Source: Aplectana chamaeleonis (Eukaryota > Nematoda > Chromadorea > Rhabditida > Cosmocercidae). Taken from it: DNA of 64,000 nucleotides. The notes under the pieces are model-generated. The model was not told where the DNA came from. It saw nothing but the letters and a program-made list of their open reading frames with translations, and made no database searches. A program made the position numbers and the translations under genes. The stretch's first letter is position 1. Each line of letters starts with the position of its first letter. Positions 19,638 through 32,300 of this stretch are shown piece after piece. The DNA lies in the NCBI GenBank assembly GCA_029168955.1, contig JAPDOI010000010.1:3619001-3683000 (forward strand). The letters run 5' to 3'.

Positions 19638-20092
19638 TAAGTTCGTTCATTTTTCAAATTTTCAATACTTTAGGTTGGCTCCGCATGGCACAGTTCTAAC
19701 CATTACATGTAGGCTGCAGAAAATTCTAGAAGTCGAGAGACAAACGTTTCTTTCGTGACCAGCACGCCCAAAGAATAGCGAAAAGCGTTTCAAAGCACCT
19801 TGTGCATGTAAAGTTGAAATACCTTCCAAAATCAAGACACAGCAGGCCCGTAAGAAAGCGGTGGATCGTTGCTTCACCATGACCTTATTCCGATTCTCTG
19901 TATATTCTCTGTACTCTCAGGTGAAGTGGAAACGGAATACTGGTTAGGTAAGTAACAAAGCCTGCTTCGATCAAAATGGTTGCCAGCGGACCGCGTGTCC
20001 ACACATGTCACCCACGCAAACGACTTGCCGTGGAGCGCACAGGTCGGCTGTTGAAATTCGCCGGGGAGCAGGTGGTCCCTTAAGTGTTAACT

Positions 20093-20324
20093 CGAACAGC
20101 GCTACATAGGATGGGGTGCATGAAAAAGTCGATAGCTGTGAAATACTTACAAGTATTTAACGAAATTTGAATTAGGGAGTTTCGAGCTACTACAAAGTGC
20201 GGAAAACCTAGATTTTTCGCACGTTGTAGCAACGCGAAACTCCGTAATTCAAATTTCGTTGAATACTTTCAAATATTTCAGCTTTCGATTTTTTCATGGA
20301 CCCCTCCCTATGTAGCGCTGTTCG
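20093..20324. repeat. 232-bp near-complete palindrome
   Basis: Arms start CGAACAGCGCTACATAGG on both strands and stay similar to the centre (near 20,208), including AACGAAATTTGAATTA. The right arm runs straight into the dispersed ~143-bp repeat. Confidence 0.8.
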
Positions 20325-20590
20325 GCTTAAAGCTGCGTCCATGAAGTTTTGGGTGCGTTTTCACATCCAGACAGCCAATTGCGAAATGTGGTTTTCATGC
20401 CCAAAATCGCACCTATGTGCCCTCGAGGCATGAAAACAGGCTCCGACACCATATGTAGCGCTGTTCGGCCTAGAGCTTCGTCCATGAAATTTTGAGTTCG
20501 TTTCCACATCCGGATAGCCAATTACTTAATGTATACTGTGGTTTTTAGGCCCGAAACCGCACCTATGTGCCCTGAGGGCACTAATGAATG
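20308..20590 (+). repeat. Dispersed ~143-bp repeat, two copies
   Basis: GTAGCGCTGTTCGG occurs at 20312 and 20455, each followed by CGTCCATGAARTTTTG and ending in CACCTATGTGCCCTGAGG-like sequence. Inverted relatives lie at 14,378-14,660. Confidence 0.7.
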
Positions 20591-21169
20591 TTCAGCCATT
20601 AAACGAACATTTGGTGTCATAGTCGCAGGAGAGTTGTTTTTGTCTGCTTTCGTGGAAAACATTTATTTTTTTCATTATTTGGATTGATTGATACAATCGA
20701 TGCATCAATGAAGTCTTGATCTGAAAATTCGTTCACTATAAAAATATACGAAGTGAGACCTCCCCCCCCGGTCGTGGCCATCACTTTTTCCCAGGGAGGG
20801 GGGAGGGGCTGAGCAAATCGCTTGACTTGGGTGTTGGGTCGGACCAATGTTGGGTTGTATCACACCTCGCGCCGTAGCCTGGTTAGAACTGCCCTCATTC
20901 TTCGCGCTCCTTGTGCGTGGCCGAGTCGTGGTGGAATTCCGCCTGAATCAAACCATATTTAGGGAATCACTCAAGGTGGGTGTGGAGGGCACTTGATATT
21001 TACTCACTATCAATAATAATAAATATTATACTGCGACAAGCATTGCATAATACATAAACTTGCCATAGCTCGTCAGAGGGGTAGAAATCTGATGCGTCAA
21101 CTCCCCGGCAGTGTGATCGTGAAAGAAGCGTAATGTAAAACATTGTATCAAAAGGCCGACCTGTCACTA
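20591..21169. other. No recognisable gene
   Basis: Short frames only. A C-run lies at about 20,762. Confidence 0.4.
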
Positions 21170-21420
21170 GTCTCAGGATGAAAATTTACGACTAAATTTT
21201 ACTAGCTTACGACAAAAATGTAGTAAATTACCAGAGAATTTTACCAGATTTGGGCAAAGATTAGTCGAAAATTTCACGTAAACCTCTAAAATTTATTCGA
21301 AATCTACTAAATTTTACAAGTAAATTACTCGTATTTTCACTAAAATTTACCGGTGTTTTACTAGTCTTCTTTTACCAAAATTTGCTAGTAAATTACTCGC
21401 TTTTTTTTCTAAAAATTATT
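21170..21420. repeat. Cryptic AAATTTTAC/GTAAATT repeat
   Basis: Words AAATTTTAC, TACTAGT and GTAAATTAC recur on both strands with no fixed period for about 250 bp. Confidence 0.4.
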
Positions 21421-21724
21421 ACGATTTCGAACACAAATCTCACCGGAACTTCCCCGCACTTTGTTCATTTTTCGATACACTCATTGTATTACAAATAACG
21501 GTATAACAGTTCATATAAATACATTTCATCTCAAATACACAAACACAACAGTAACAGTTCACTAATCAACAGAAACATTAATTTACAAGCACCATCACAC
21601 CAATGACCAGATTCACAGAAAATAAAAATGAAATCCTATATACAGAGATACACTGCGTCTCAAAATACTAGCGAAAACTCAGAAAGCGCCTACTAAGACG
21701 CACAAAAAGACGCCCGCAGTCTTT

Positions 21725-21934
21725 CTACAGAATTTTTAGAGCCGAAAGTGCAGTTCTAATTACTACATAGTTAATTTGCAGATAAAATATAATATAACTA
21801 TCATTTTTGCGCACACCAAAACTTAGAATCATTCTTTCATGGTAGTTTAATACGCTTTTTCTTGCAAATTTCATCTGGGAAGCTTTCTCCAATAACCGTC
21901 TCTTCACGTCTTCAAAGATGCGATAAGATTCACG
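21725..21934 (-). pseudogene. Exon-like sequence, copy 1 of an inverted pair
   Basis: Begins right after a plausible 3' splice site (CTTTGTATTTAG|C) and is open for about 69 codons to a TAG at 21725. It contains LLEKASQMKFARKSVLNYHE and LQINYVVIRTALSALKI. The protein is conserved in copy 2, which supports true coding origin, but I recognise no family. The flanking intron-like DNA (to about 22,045) is also similar between copies. Confidence 0.45.
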
Positions 21935-22369
21935 CTAAATACAAAGATATTATACAACGCTAGAAGAACATACCAAAACTAACAATGATTGGCAGCGAGA
22001 GGGTTGAGAGCGTCGAATGTCGTATGTGTTACAGGGTGTTGTAGGCAATGCATAAGACAAAGATGGTCTTGTAATATTTGCTCACCAGCCGCATCGATGG
22101 ACGAGAATTACCATGGAAATTCTCAGGGAAGAGAGGGGCGACACATCGGTTAAGGGCGCGTTTTCACAGATATGTTTGTTGTTTGATGTCTCAAGATGAG
22201 GTTAGGATGCCGCGTTTGTGAAGCCCTTCAATGTCACCTAGACGAGTTTGAAGCCTGTGACACCTCGTACGACATTCAGCGCTCACATCCCCTCACTGAC
22301 AATCATTCCTAGATACGATAAGTCCTTCCAGACTGATTATGTCATATCTTTGTACTTAGCAAGGACTTC

Positions 22370-22585
22370 ATTGCATTTTAGAAGCTCTGGAGAAGCCATT
22401 ACTGATAAAAGCTAGTCAGATAAAAAATGCAAGAAGAAGAGTATCAAACTACCAAAAAAGAAAACTCTAGGATTTGATACAGAAAAACATGATAGTTATA
22501 TCATGTTGAATTTACAAATTAACTGTGCAGCAATCAAAGCTGAACTTTCAGCACTGAAAATTATCTTCAAGAATCACAAGTGTCC
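22370..22585 (+). pseudogene. Exon-like sequence, copy 2, with frame damage
   Basis: Follows CTTTGTACTTAG|C, a 3' splice-site-like sequence matching that of copy 1. It encodes ILEALEKPLLIKASQIKNAR and, after a stop and frame change, HDSYIMLNLQINCAAIKAEL then SALKII. Aligned residues with copy 1 include KASQ, AR, NY, NDSYI/HDSYI, LQIN and LSALKI. The in-frame stop makes this copy a pseudogene unless the exon is shorter. Confidence 0.45.
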
Positions 22586-22625
22586 GCGTGACCGTCGAAG
22601 TAGGAAATCTCACGGACCTTACTAA

Positions 22626-23244
22626 AATTCTGTCATAAAGGGGTCTTCCAAGCTAAAGAGGTTTGGTTCGCGTCAGAAACGTTCCAACAAAAAGAGAACA
22701 ATAGGAAAGTGAAATGAGGAGAGTGTACAAAAAGTGAACAATATAATTTCAAGGCGATATTGTCGGTCGACTCTTCTAAACAGCGAAAACAAACCGTTGC
22801 TGTGTTCTACACGGAAACACTTTGTGGTTCCAAAAATGGTTCTGACTACGCTAGAACCATTAAAATGTATATGCATGTAAATCTAATACTTACCATCAAA
22901 ACAGAAGATGATTTCGAAAAGACCTACACAGATGGTTAGCTCCAGATGTAAGGAGAAGCGAAATTATAGATATAGAAGTACAACATCAAACAAGAATATT
23001 CCCATAAAATCTCATGGAACGAATAGAAGCCGTTTTCTAGAAAACACTAAACTCTTCCTTGTAAAAAACCACAACGGTTTGTTCTCGCTGTTTAGAAGAG
23101 TCGACCAAGATTATCGCTTTGAAATTATATTGTTCACTTTATGTACACTCTCCTCATTTCACTTTCCCATTGTTCTCTTTTTGTTGGAACGTTTCTGACG
23201 CGAACCAAACCTCTTTAGCTTGGAAGACCCCTTTTGACAGAATT
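22626..23244. mobile_element. Foldback element with ~190-bp arms
   Basis: Inverted arms 22626 to about 22,814 and about 23,058 to 23244 start AATTCTGTCA and differ at only a modest number of positions. The spacer is about 245 bp. Each arm, read toward the end of the element, has an open stretch rich in hydrophobic residues (FPIVLFLLERF). No transposase and no clear target duplication. Confidence 0.75.
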
Positions 23245-23547
23245 GTTTATTTTTTATCGATATTACGCGGTAATATCCCATGTATGTAATTCATGCAAAA
23301 CTAGCATACTTCATTACGCTTACTTATTTGGTGCATACATAGGCTGCTAATACACACCGACTTCTCGTCTTTGTGAAGGAGTTATCATTACAGAAATTTA
23401 CATTAGGCGAAATCGCCTCTGGAGCACCTGAATAGTTCGATTCTTGATCCATTATCGGCGATCCTTCTGGAACTGCAGTGAACGCAAAGACTATCCTTAT
23501 TGCCAATATGTGTGCGAAAGGTTCATAAAGCCCAGCAGATGTAAAGA
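23245..23547. other. No recognisable gene
   Basis: AT-rich DNA leading to the satellite boundary. Confidence 0.4.
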
Positions 23548-23601
23548 CGACGTCCCGATGACGTCATCAGAAGTCAGATGCACTTTTCACGACGTCTCGA
23601 T
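23548..23601 (+). repeat. Orphan satellite monomer
   Basis: About 1.3 monomers of the 42-bp satellite (GACGTCCCGATGACGTCATC, then AGAAGTCAGATG) separated from the main array by a 359-bp insert plus short remnants. Confidence 0.85.
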
Positions 23602-23609
23602 TACGGCAG

Positions 23610-23968
23610 TATCCTAGACGGGGGGCCACCCAGCAAACAAGACAGAAATTAAATGAACCACCTATAGGAAACGCTATCAATCGAAGTAGACTCTGTTTCA
23701 TTTAAAGTGAACTCATGTTTTCGGTTATGACAGCGCGGAGCGGTGGCTTTTCCGTCGGAACTCCCTTATCACTAGTTATATTTCACTGAGGCCCACCGCT
23801 CCGCTGCTGGTGATAATCGGAATCAACAGGTCACTAGGGATGTACCAGAGCTTATTTCTATATTTTTTCATAACAACAATGATTGATAGCAGTATCAAGC
23901 ATCTTTCGTGGAAGTTTTTGATCATTTCCATACATAAATCTCGGAGGCCCCCCCCCCCGTCCGAGATA
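23610..23968. mobile_element. Possible TIR insert at the satellite edge
   Basis: Imperfect 16-bp inverted ends TATCCTAGACGGGGGG and TATCTCGGACGGGGGG (three mismatches) bound 359 bp between the orphan monomer and the array. Inside is a 12-bp hairpin (GCGGAGCGGTGG/CCACCGCTCCGC, about 23,735-23,804). No target duplication is seen. Confidence 0.45.
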
Positions 23969-23973
23969 GTCCA

Positions 23974-26900
23974 CCCGATGACGTCATCGGAAGCCAGATG
24001 CACTTTTCACGACGTCCCTATGACGTCATCAGAAGCCAGATGCACTTTTCGCGACGTCCCCATGACGTCATAAGAAGCCAGATGCACTTTTCACGACGTC
24101 CCGATGACGTCCTCAGAAGCCAGATGCGCTTTTCACGACGTCCCGATGACGTCATCAGAAGCCAGATGCACTTTTCACGACGTCCCGATGACGTCATCAG
24201 AAGCCAGATGCACTTTTCACGACGTCCCGATGACGTCATCAGAAGCCATATGCACTTTTCACGACGTCCCGGTGACGTCATCAGAAGCCAGATGCCCTTT
24301 TCACGACGTTCCGATGACGTCATCAGAAGCCAGATGAACCTTTCACGACGTTCCGATGACGTCATCAGAAGCCATATGCACTTTTAACGACGTCCCGGTG
24401 ACGTCGTCAGAAGCCAGATGCACTTTGCACGACGTCCCGATGACGTCCTCAGAAGCCAGATGCACTTTTCACGACGTTCCGATGACGTCATCAGAAGCCA
24501 TATGCACTTTTCACGACGTCCCGGTGACGTCATCAGAAGCCAGATGCACTTTTCACGACGTTCCGATGACGTCATCAGAAGCCAGATGCACCTTTCAAGA
24601 CGTCCCGATGACATCATCAGAAGCCATATGCACTTTTCACGACGTCTCGGTGACGTCGTCAGAAGCCAGATGCACTTTTCACGACGTCCCGATGACGTCC
24701 TCAGAAGCCAGATGCACTTTTCACGACGTCCCTATGACGTCATCAGAAGCCAGATGCACTTTTCACGACGTCCCGATGACATCGTAAGAAGCCAGATGCA
24801 CTTTTCACGACGTCCCGATGACGTCATCAGAAGCGAGATGCGCTTTTCAGAACGTCCCGGTGACGTCATCAGAAGCCAGATGCACTTTGCACGACGTCCC
24901 GATGACGTCATCACAAGCCAGATGCACTTTTCACGACGTCCCCATGACGTCATCAGAAGCTAGATGCACCTTTCACGACGTCCCGGTGACGTCATCAGAA
25001 GCCAGATGCACCTTTCACGACGTCCCGGTGACGTCGTCAGAAGCCAGATGCACCTTTCACGTCGTCCCGATGACGTCATCAGAAGCCAGATGCACTTTTC
25101 ATGACGTCCCGATGACGTCATCAGAAGCCAGATGCGCTTTTCAGAACGTCCCGGTGGCGTCATCAGAAGCGAGATGCACTTTGCACGACGTCCCGATGAC
25201 GTCATCAGAAGCCATATGCACTTTTCACGACGTCCGGATGACGTCATCAGAAGCCAGATGCGCTCTTCACGGCGTCCCGGTGACGTCATCAGATGCCAGA
25301 TGCACTTCTCACGACGTCCCGATGACGTCATCAGAAGCCAGATGCACTTTTCACGGCGTCCCGGTGACGTCATCAGAAGCCAGATGCACTTTTCACGGCG
25401 TCCCGGTGACGTCATCAGAAGCCAGATGCACTTTTCACGACGTTCCGATGACGTCATCAGAAGCCAGATGCACCTTTCACGACGTCCCGGTGACGTCATC
25501 AGAAGCCAGATGCACTTTTCACGACGTTCCCATGACGTCATTAGAAGCCAGATGCACTTTTCACGACGTCATGATGACGTCATCAGAAGCCAGATGCACT
25601 TTTCACGACGTCCCGATGACGTCGTCAGAAGCCAGATGCACTTTACACGACGTCCCGATGACGTCCTCAGAAGCCAGATGCACTTTTCACGACGTCCCTA
25701 TGACGTAATCAGAAGCCAGATGCACTTTTCACGACGTCCCGATGACATCGTAAGAAGCCAGATGCACTTTTCACGACGTCCCGATGACGTCATCAGAAGC
25801 GAGATGCGCTTTTCAGAACGTCCCGGTGACGTCATCAGAAGCCAGATGCGCTCTTCACGGCGTCCCGGTGACGTCATCAGATGCCAGATGCACTTCTCAC
25901 GACGTCCCGATGACGTCATCGGAAGCCAGATGCACTTTTCATGACGTCCCGATGACGTCATCAGAAGCCAGATGCGCTTTTCAGAACGTCCCGGTGGCGT
26001 CATCAGAAGCGAGATGCACTTTGCACGACGTCCCGATGACGTCATCAGAAGCCATATGCTCTTTTCACGACGTCCCGGTGACGTCATCAGAAGCCAGATG
26101 CACTTTTCACGACGTTCCGATGACGTCATCAGAAGCCAGATGCACCTTTCACGACGTCCCGGTGACGTCATCAGAAGCCAGATGCACTTTTCACGACGTC
26201 CCGATGACGTCATCAGAAGCCAGATGCACTTTTCACGACGTCCCGGTGACGTCATCAGAAGCCAGATGCACTTTTCACGACGTCCCGATGACGTCATCAG
26301 AGGCCAGATGCACTTTTCACGACGTCCCGATGACGTCATCAGAAGCCAGATGCACTTTTCACGACGTCCCGATGACGTCATCAGAAGCCAGATGCACCTT
26401 TCACGACGTCCCGATGACGTCATCAGAAGCCATATGCACTTTTCACGACGTCCCGGTGACGTCATCAGAAGCCAGATGCACTTTTCACGACGTTCCGATG
26501 ACGTCATCAGAAGCCAGATGAACCTTTCACGACGTTCCGATGACGTCATCAGAAGCCATATGCACTTTTCACGACGTTCCGATGACGTCATCAGAAGCCA
26601 TATGCACTTTTAACGACGTCCCGGTGACGTCGTCAGAAGCCAGATGCACTTTTCACGACGTCCCGATGACGTCCTCAGAAGCCAGATGCACTTTTCACGA
26701 CGTTCCGATGACGTCATCAGAAGCCATATGCACTTTTCACGACGTCCCGGTGACGTCATCAGAAGCCAGATGCACTTTTCACGACGTTCCGATGACGTCA
26801 TCAGAAGCCAGATGCACCTTTCAAGACGTCCCGATGACATCATCAGAAGCCATATGCACTTTTCACGACGTCTCGGTGACGTCGTCAGAAGCCAGATGCA

Positions 26901-29340
26901 CTTTTCACGACGTCCCGGTGACGTCGTCAGAAGCCAGATGCACCTTTCACGACGTCCCGGTGACGTCATCAGAAGCCAGATGCACCTTTCACGACGTCCC
27001 GGTGACGTCGTCAGAAGCCAGATGCACCTTTCACGTCGTCCCGATGACGTCATCAGAAGCGAGATGCGCTTTTCAGAACGTCCCGGTGACGTCATCAGAA
27101 GCCAGATGCGCTTTTCAGAACGTCCCGGTGGCGTCATCAGAAGCGAGATGCACTTTGCACGACGTCCCGATGACGTCATCAGAAGCCATATGCACTTTTC
27201 ACGACGTCCGGATGACGTCATCAGAAGCCAGATGCGCTCTTCACGGCGTCCCGGTGACGTCATCAGATGCCAGATGCACTTCTCACGACGTCCCGATGAC
27301 GTCATCAGAAGCCAGATGCACTTTTCACGGCGTCCCGGTGACGTCATCAGAAGCCAGATGCACTTTTCACGGCGTCCCGGTGACGTCATCAGAAGCCAGA
27401 TGCACTTTTCACGACGTTCCGATGACGTCATCAGAAGCCAGATGCACCTTTCACGACGTCCCGGTGACGTCATCAGAAGCCAGATGCACTTTTCACGACG
27501 TCCCGATGACGTCATTAGAAGCCAGATGCACTTTTCACGACGTCATGATGACGTGATCAGAAGCCAGATGCACTTTTCACGACGTCCCGATGACGTCGTC
27601 AGAAGCCAGATGCACTTTTCACGACGTCCCGATGACGTCCTCAGAAGCCAGATGCACTTTTCACGACGTCCCTATGACGTCATCAGAAGCCAGATGCACT
27701 TTTCACGACGTCCCGATGACGTCATAAGAAGCCAGATGCACTTTTCACGACGTCCCGATGACGTCATCAGAAGCGAGATGCGCTTTTCAGAACGTCCCGG
27801 TGACGTCATCAGAAGCCAGATGCACTTTTCACGACGTTCCGATGACGTCATCAGAAGCCAGATGCACCTTTCAAGACGTCCCGATGACGTCATCAGAAGC
27901 CAGATGCACTTTTCACGACGTCCCGATGACGTCATCAGAAGCCAGATGCGCTTTTCAGAACGTCCCGGTGGCGTCATCAGAAGCGAGATGCACTTTGCAC
28001 GACGTCCCGATGACGTCATCAGAAGCCAGATGCACTTTTCACGGCGTCCCGGTGACGTCATCAGAAGCCAGATGCACTTTTCACGACGTTCCGATGACGT
28101 CATCAGAAGCCAGATGCACCTTTCACGACGTCCCGGTGACGTCATCAGAAGCCAGATGCACTTTTCACGACGTTCCCATGACGTCATCAGAAGCCATATG
28201 CACTTTTTACGACGTCCCGGTGATGTCATCAGAAGCAAGATGCACTTTTCACGACGTCCCGATGACGTCATCAGAGGCCAGATGCACTTTTCACGACGTC
28301 CCGATGACGTCATCAGAAGCCAGATGCACTTTTCACGACGTCCCGATGACGTCATCAGAAGCCAGATGCACCTTTCACGACGTCCCGATGACGTCATCAG
28401 AAGCCATATGCACTTTTCACGACGTCCCGGTGACGTCATCAGAAGCCAGATGCACTTTTCACGACGTTCCGATGACGTCATCAGAAGCCATATGCACTTT
28501 TCACGACGTTCCGATGACGTCATCAGAAGCCATATGCACTTTTCACGACGTTCCGATGACGTCATCAGAAGCCATATGCACTTTTAACGACGTCCCGGTG
28601 ACGTCGTCAGAAGCCAGATGCACTTTTCACGACGTCCCGATGACGTCCTCAGAAGCCAGATGCACTTTTCACGACGTTCCGATGACGTCATCAGAAGCCA
28701 TATGCACTTTTCACGACGTCCCGGTGACGTCATCAGAAGCCAGATGCACTTTTCACGACGTTCCGATGACGTCATCAGAAGCCAGATGCACCTTTCAAGA
28801 CGTCCCGATGACATCATCAGAAGCCATATGCACTTTTCACGACGTCTCGGTGACGTCGTCAGAAGCCAGATGCACCTTTCACGTCGTCCCTTTGGCGTCG
28901 TCAGGAGCCAGATGCACTTTTCACCACGTCCCGGTGACGTCATCAGAAGCCAGATGCACCTTTCACGACGTCCCGGTGACGTCGTCAGAAGCCAGATGCA
29001 CTTTCACGTCGTCCCGATGACGTCATCAGAAGCCAGATGCGCTTTCACGACGTCCCGGTGACGTCATCAGAAGCCAGATGCGCTTTTCAGAACGTCCCGG
29101 TGACGTCATTAGAAGCCAGATGCACTTTTCACGACGTCATGATGACGTCATCAGAAGCCAGATGCACTTTTCACGACGTCCGGATGACGTCATCAGAAGC
29201 CAGATGCGCTCTTCACGGCGTCCCGGTGACGTTATCAGAAGCCAGATGCACTTTTCACGGCGTCCCGGTGACGTCATCAGAAGCCAGATGCACTTTTCAC
29301 GACGTCCCGTTGACGTCATCAGAAGCCAGATGCACTTTTC
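23974..29340 (+). repeat. Satellite outer layer A (left)
   Basis: Most diverse monomers. Diagnostic variants are CCGGTGACGTC, CACGGCGTCCC, GCACCTTTCACG, GCCATATGC and GACGTCCTCAG. Segments repeat at offsets of 2,226 and 1,974 bp (starts near 24,381, 26,607 and 28,581), that is 53 and 47 monomers. Most units keep TGACGTCA. Confidence 0.85.
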
Positions 29341-32300
29341 AGTACGTCCCGATGACGTCATCAGAAGCCAGATGCACTTTTCACGACGTCCCGATGACGT
29401 CATCAGAAGCCAGATGCACTTTTCACGACGTCCCGATGACGTCATCAGAAGCCAGATGCACTTTTCACGACATCCCGATGACGTCATCAGAAGCCAGATG
29501 CACTTTTCACGACGTCCCGATGACGTCATCAGAAGCCCGATGCACTTTTCACGACGTCCCGATGCCGTCATCAGAGGCCAGATACACTTTTCACGACGTC
29601 CCGATGACGTCATCAGAAGCCAGATGCACTTTTCACGACGTCCCGATGACGTCATCAGAAGCCAGATGCACTTTTCACGACGTCCCGATGACGTCATCAG
29701 AAGCCAGATGCACTTTTCACGACGTCCCGATGACGTCATCAGAAGCCAGATGCACCTTTCACGACGTCCCGGTGACGTCATCAGAAGCCAGATGCACTTT
29801 TCACGACGTTCCGATGACGTCATCAGAAGCCAGATGCACTTTTCACGACGTCCCGATGACGTCATCAGAAGCCAGATGCACTTTTCACGACGTCCCGATG
29901 ACGTCATCAGAAGCCAGATGCACTTTTCACGACGTCCCGATGACGTCATCAGAAGCCAGATGCACTTTTCACGACGTCCCGATGACGTCATCAGAAGCCA
30001 GATGCACTTTTCACGACGTCCCGATGACGTCGTAAGAAGCCAGATGCGCTTTTCACGACGTCCCGATGACGTCATCAGAAGCCAGATGCACTTTTCACGA
30101 CGTCCCGATGACGTCATCAGAAGCCAGATGCACTTTTCACGACGTCCCGATGACGTCATCAGAAGCCAGATGCACTTTTCACGACGTCCCGATGACGTCA
30201 TCAGAAGCCAGATGCACTTTTCACGACGTTCCGATGACGTCATCAGAAGCCAGATGCACTTTTCACGACGTCCCGATGACGTCATCAGAAGCCAGATGCA
30301 CTTTTCACGACGTCCCGGTGACGTCATCAGAAGCCAGATGCACTTTTCACGACGTCCCGATGACGTCATCAGAAGCCAGATGCACTTTTCACGACGTCCC
30401 GATGACGTCATCAGAAGCCAGATGCACTTTTCACGACGTCCCGATGACGTCATAAGAAGCCAGATGCGACGTCATCAGAAGCCAGTTGAACTTTTCACGA
30501 CGTCACGGTGACGTCATCAGAAGCCAGATGCACTTCTCACGACGTCCCGATGACGTCATCAGCAGCCAGATGCACTTTCACGCCGTCCCCATGACGTCAT
30601 CAGAAGCGAGATGCATTTTTCACGACGTCCCGATGACGTCATCAGAAGCTACATGCACTTTCCACGACGTCCCGATGACGTCATCAGAAGCCAGATGCAC
30701 TTTTCACGACGTCCCGATGACGTCATCAGAAGCCAGATGCACTTTTCACGACGTCCCGATGACGTCATCAGAAGCCAGATGCACTTTTCACGACGTCCCG
30801 ATGACGTCATCAGAAGCCAGATGCACTTTTCACGACGTCCCGATGACGTCATCAGAAGCCAGATGCACTTTTCACGACGTCCCGATGACGTCATCAGAAG
30901 CCAGATGCACTTTTCACGACGTCCCGATGACGTCATCAGAAGCCAGATGCACTTTTCACGACGTCCCGATGACGTCATCAGAAGCCAGATGCACTTTTCA
31001 CGACGTCCCGATGACGTCATCAGAAGCCAGATGCACTTTTCACGACGTCCCGATGACGTCATCAGAAGCCAGATGCACTTTTCACGACGTCCCGATGACG
31101 TCATCAGAAGCCAGATGCACTTTTCACGACGTCCCGATGACGTCATCAGAAGCCAAATGCACTTTTCACGACGTCCCGATGACGTCATCAGAAGCCAGAT
31201 GCACTTTTCACGACGTCCCGATGACGTCATCAGAAGCCTGATGCACTTTTCACGACGTCCCGATGACGTCATCAGAAGCCAGATGCACTTTTCACGACGT
31301 CCGGATGACGTCATCAGAAGCCAGATGCACTTTTCACGACGTCCCGGTGACGTCATCAGAAGCCAGATGCACTTTTCACGACGTCCCGATGACGTCATCA
31401 GAAGCCAGATGCACTTTTCACGACGTCCCGATGACGTCATCAGAAGCCAGATGCACTTTTCACGACGTCCCGATGACGTCATCAGAAGCCAGATGCACTT
31501 TTCACGACGTCCCGATGACGTCATCAGAAGCCAGATGCAGTTTTCACGACGTCCCGATGACGTCATCAGAAGCCAGATGCACTTTTCAACACGTCCCGGT
31601 GACGTCATCAGAAGCCAGATGCACTTTTCACGACGTCCCGATGATGTCATCAGAAGCCAGATGCACCTTTCACGACGTCCCAGTGACGTCATCAGAAGCC
31701 AGATGCACTTTTCACGACATCCCGATGACGTCATCAGAAGCCAGATGCACTTTTCACGACGTCCGGATGACGTCATCAGAAGCCAGATGCACTTTTCACG
31801 ACGTCCCGATGACGTCATCAGAAGCCAGATGCACTTTTCACGACGTCCCGATGACGTCATCAGAAGCCAGATGCACTTTTCACGACGTCCCGATGACGTC
31901 ATCAGAAGCCAGATGCACTTTTCACGACGTCCCGATGACGTCATCAGAAGCCAGATGCACTTTTCACGACGTCCCGATGACGTCATCAGAAGCCAGATGC
32001 ACTTTTCACGACGTCCCGATGACGTCATCAGAAGCCAGATGCACTTTTCACGACGTCCCGATGACGTCATCAGAAGCCAGATGCACTTTTCACGACGTCC
32101 CGATGACGTCATCAGAAGCCAGATGCACTTTTCACGACGTCCCGATGACGTCATCAGAAGCCAGATGCACTTTTCACGACGTCCCGATGACGTCATCAGA
32201 AGCCAGATGCACTTTTCACGACGTCCCGATGACGTCATCAGAAGCCAGATGCACTTTTCACGACGTCCCGATGACGTCATCAGAAGCCAGATGCACTTTT

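Larger units (their letters stand above)
21725..22585. repeat. Diverged inverted duplication
   Basis: The two exon-like copies and about 110 bp of upstream intron-like DNA are arranged head to head around a centre near 22,150. Identity outside the exon looks roughly 70%, so the duplication is old. Confidence 0.55.
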
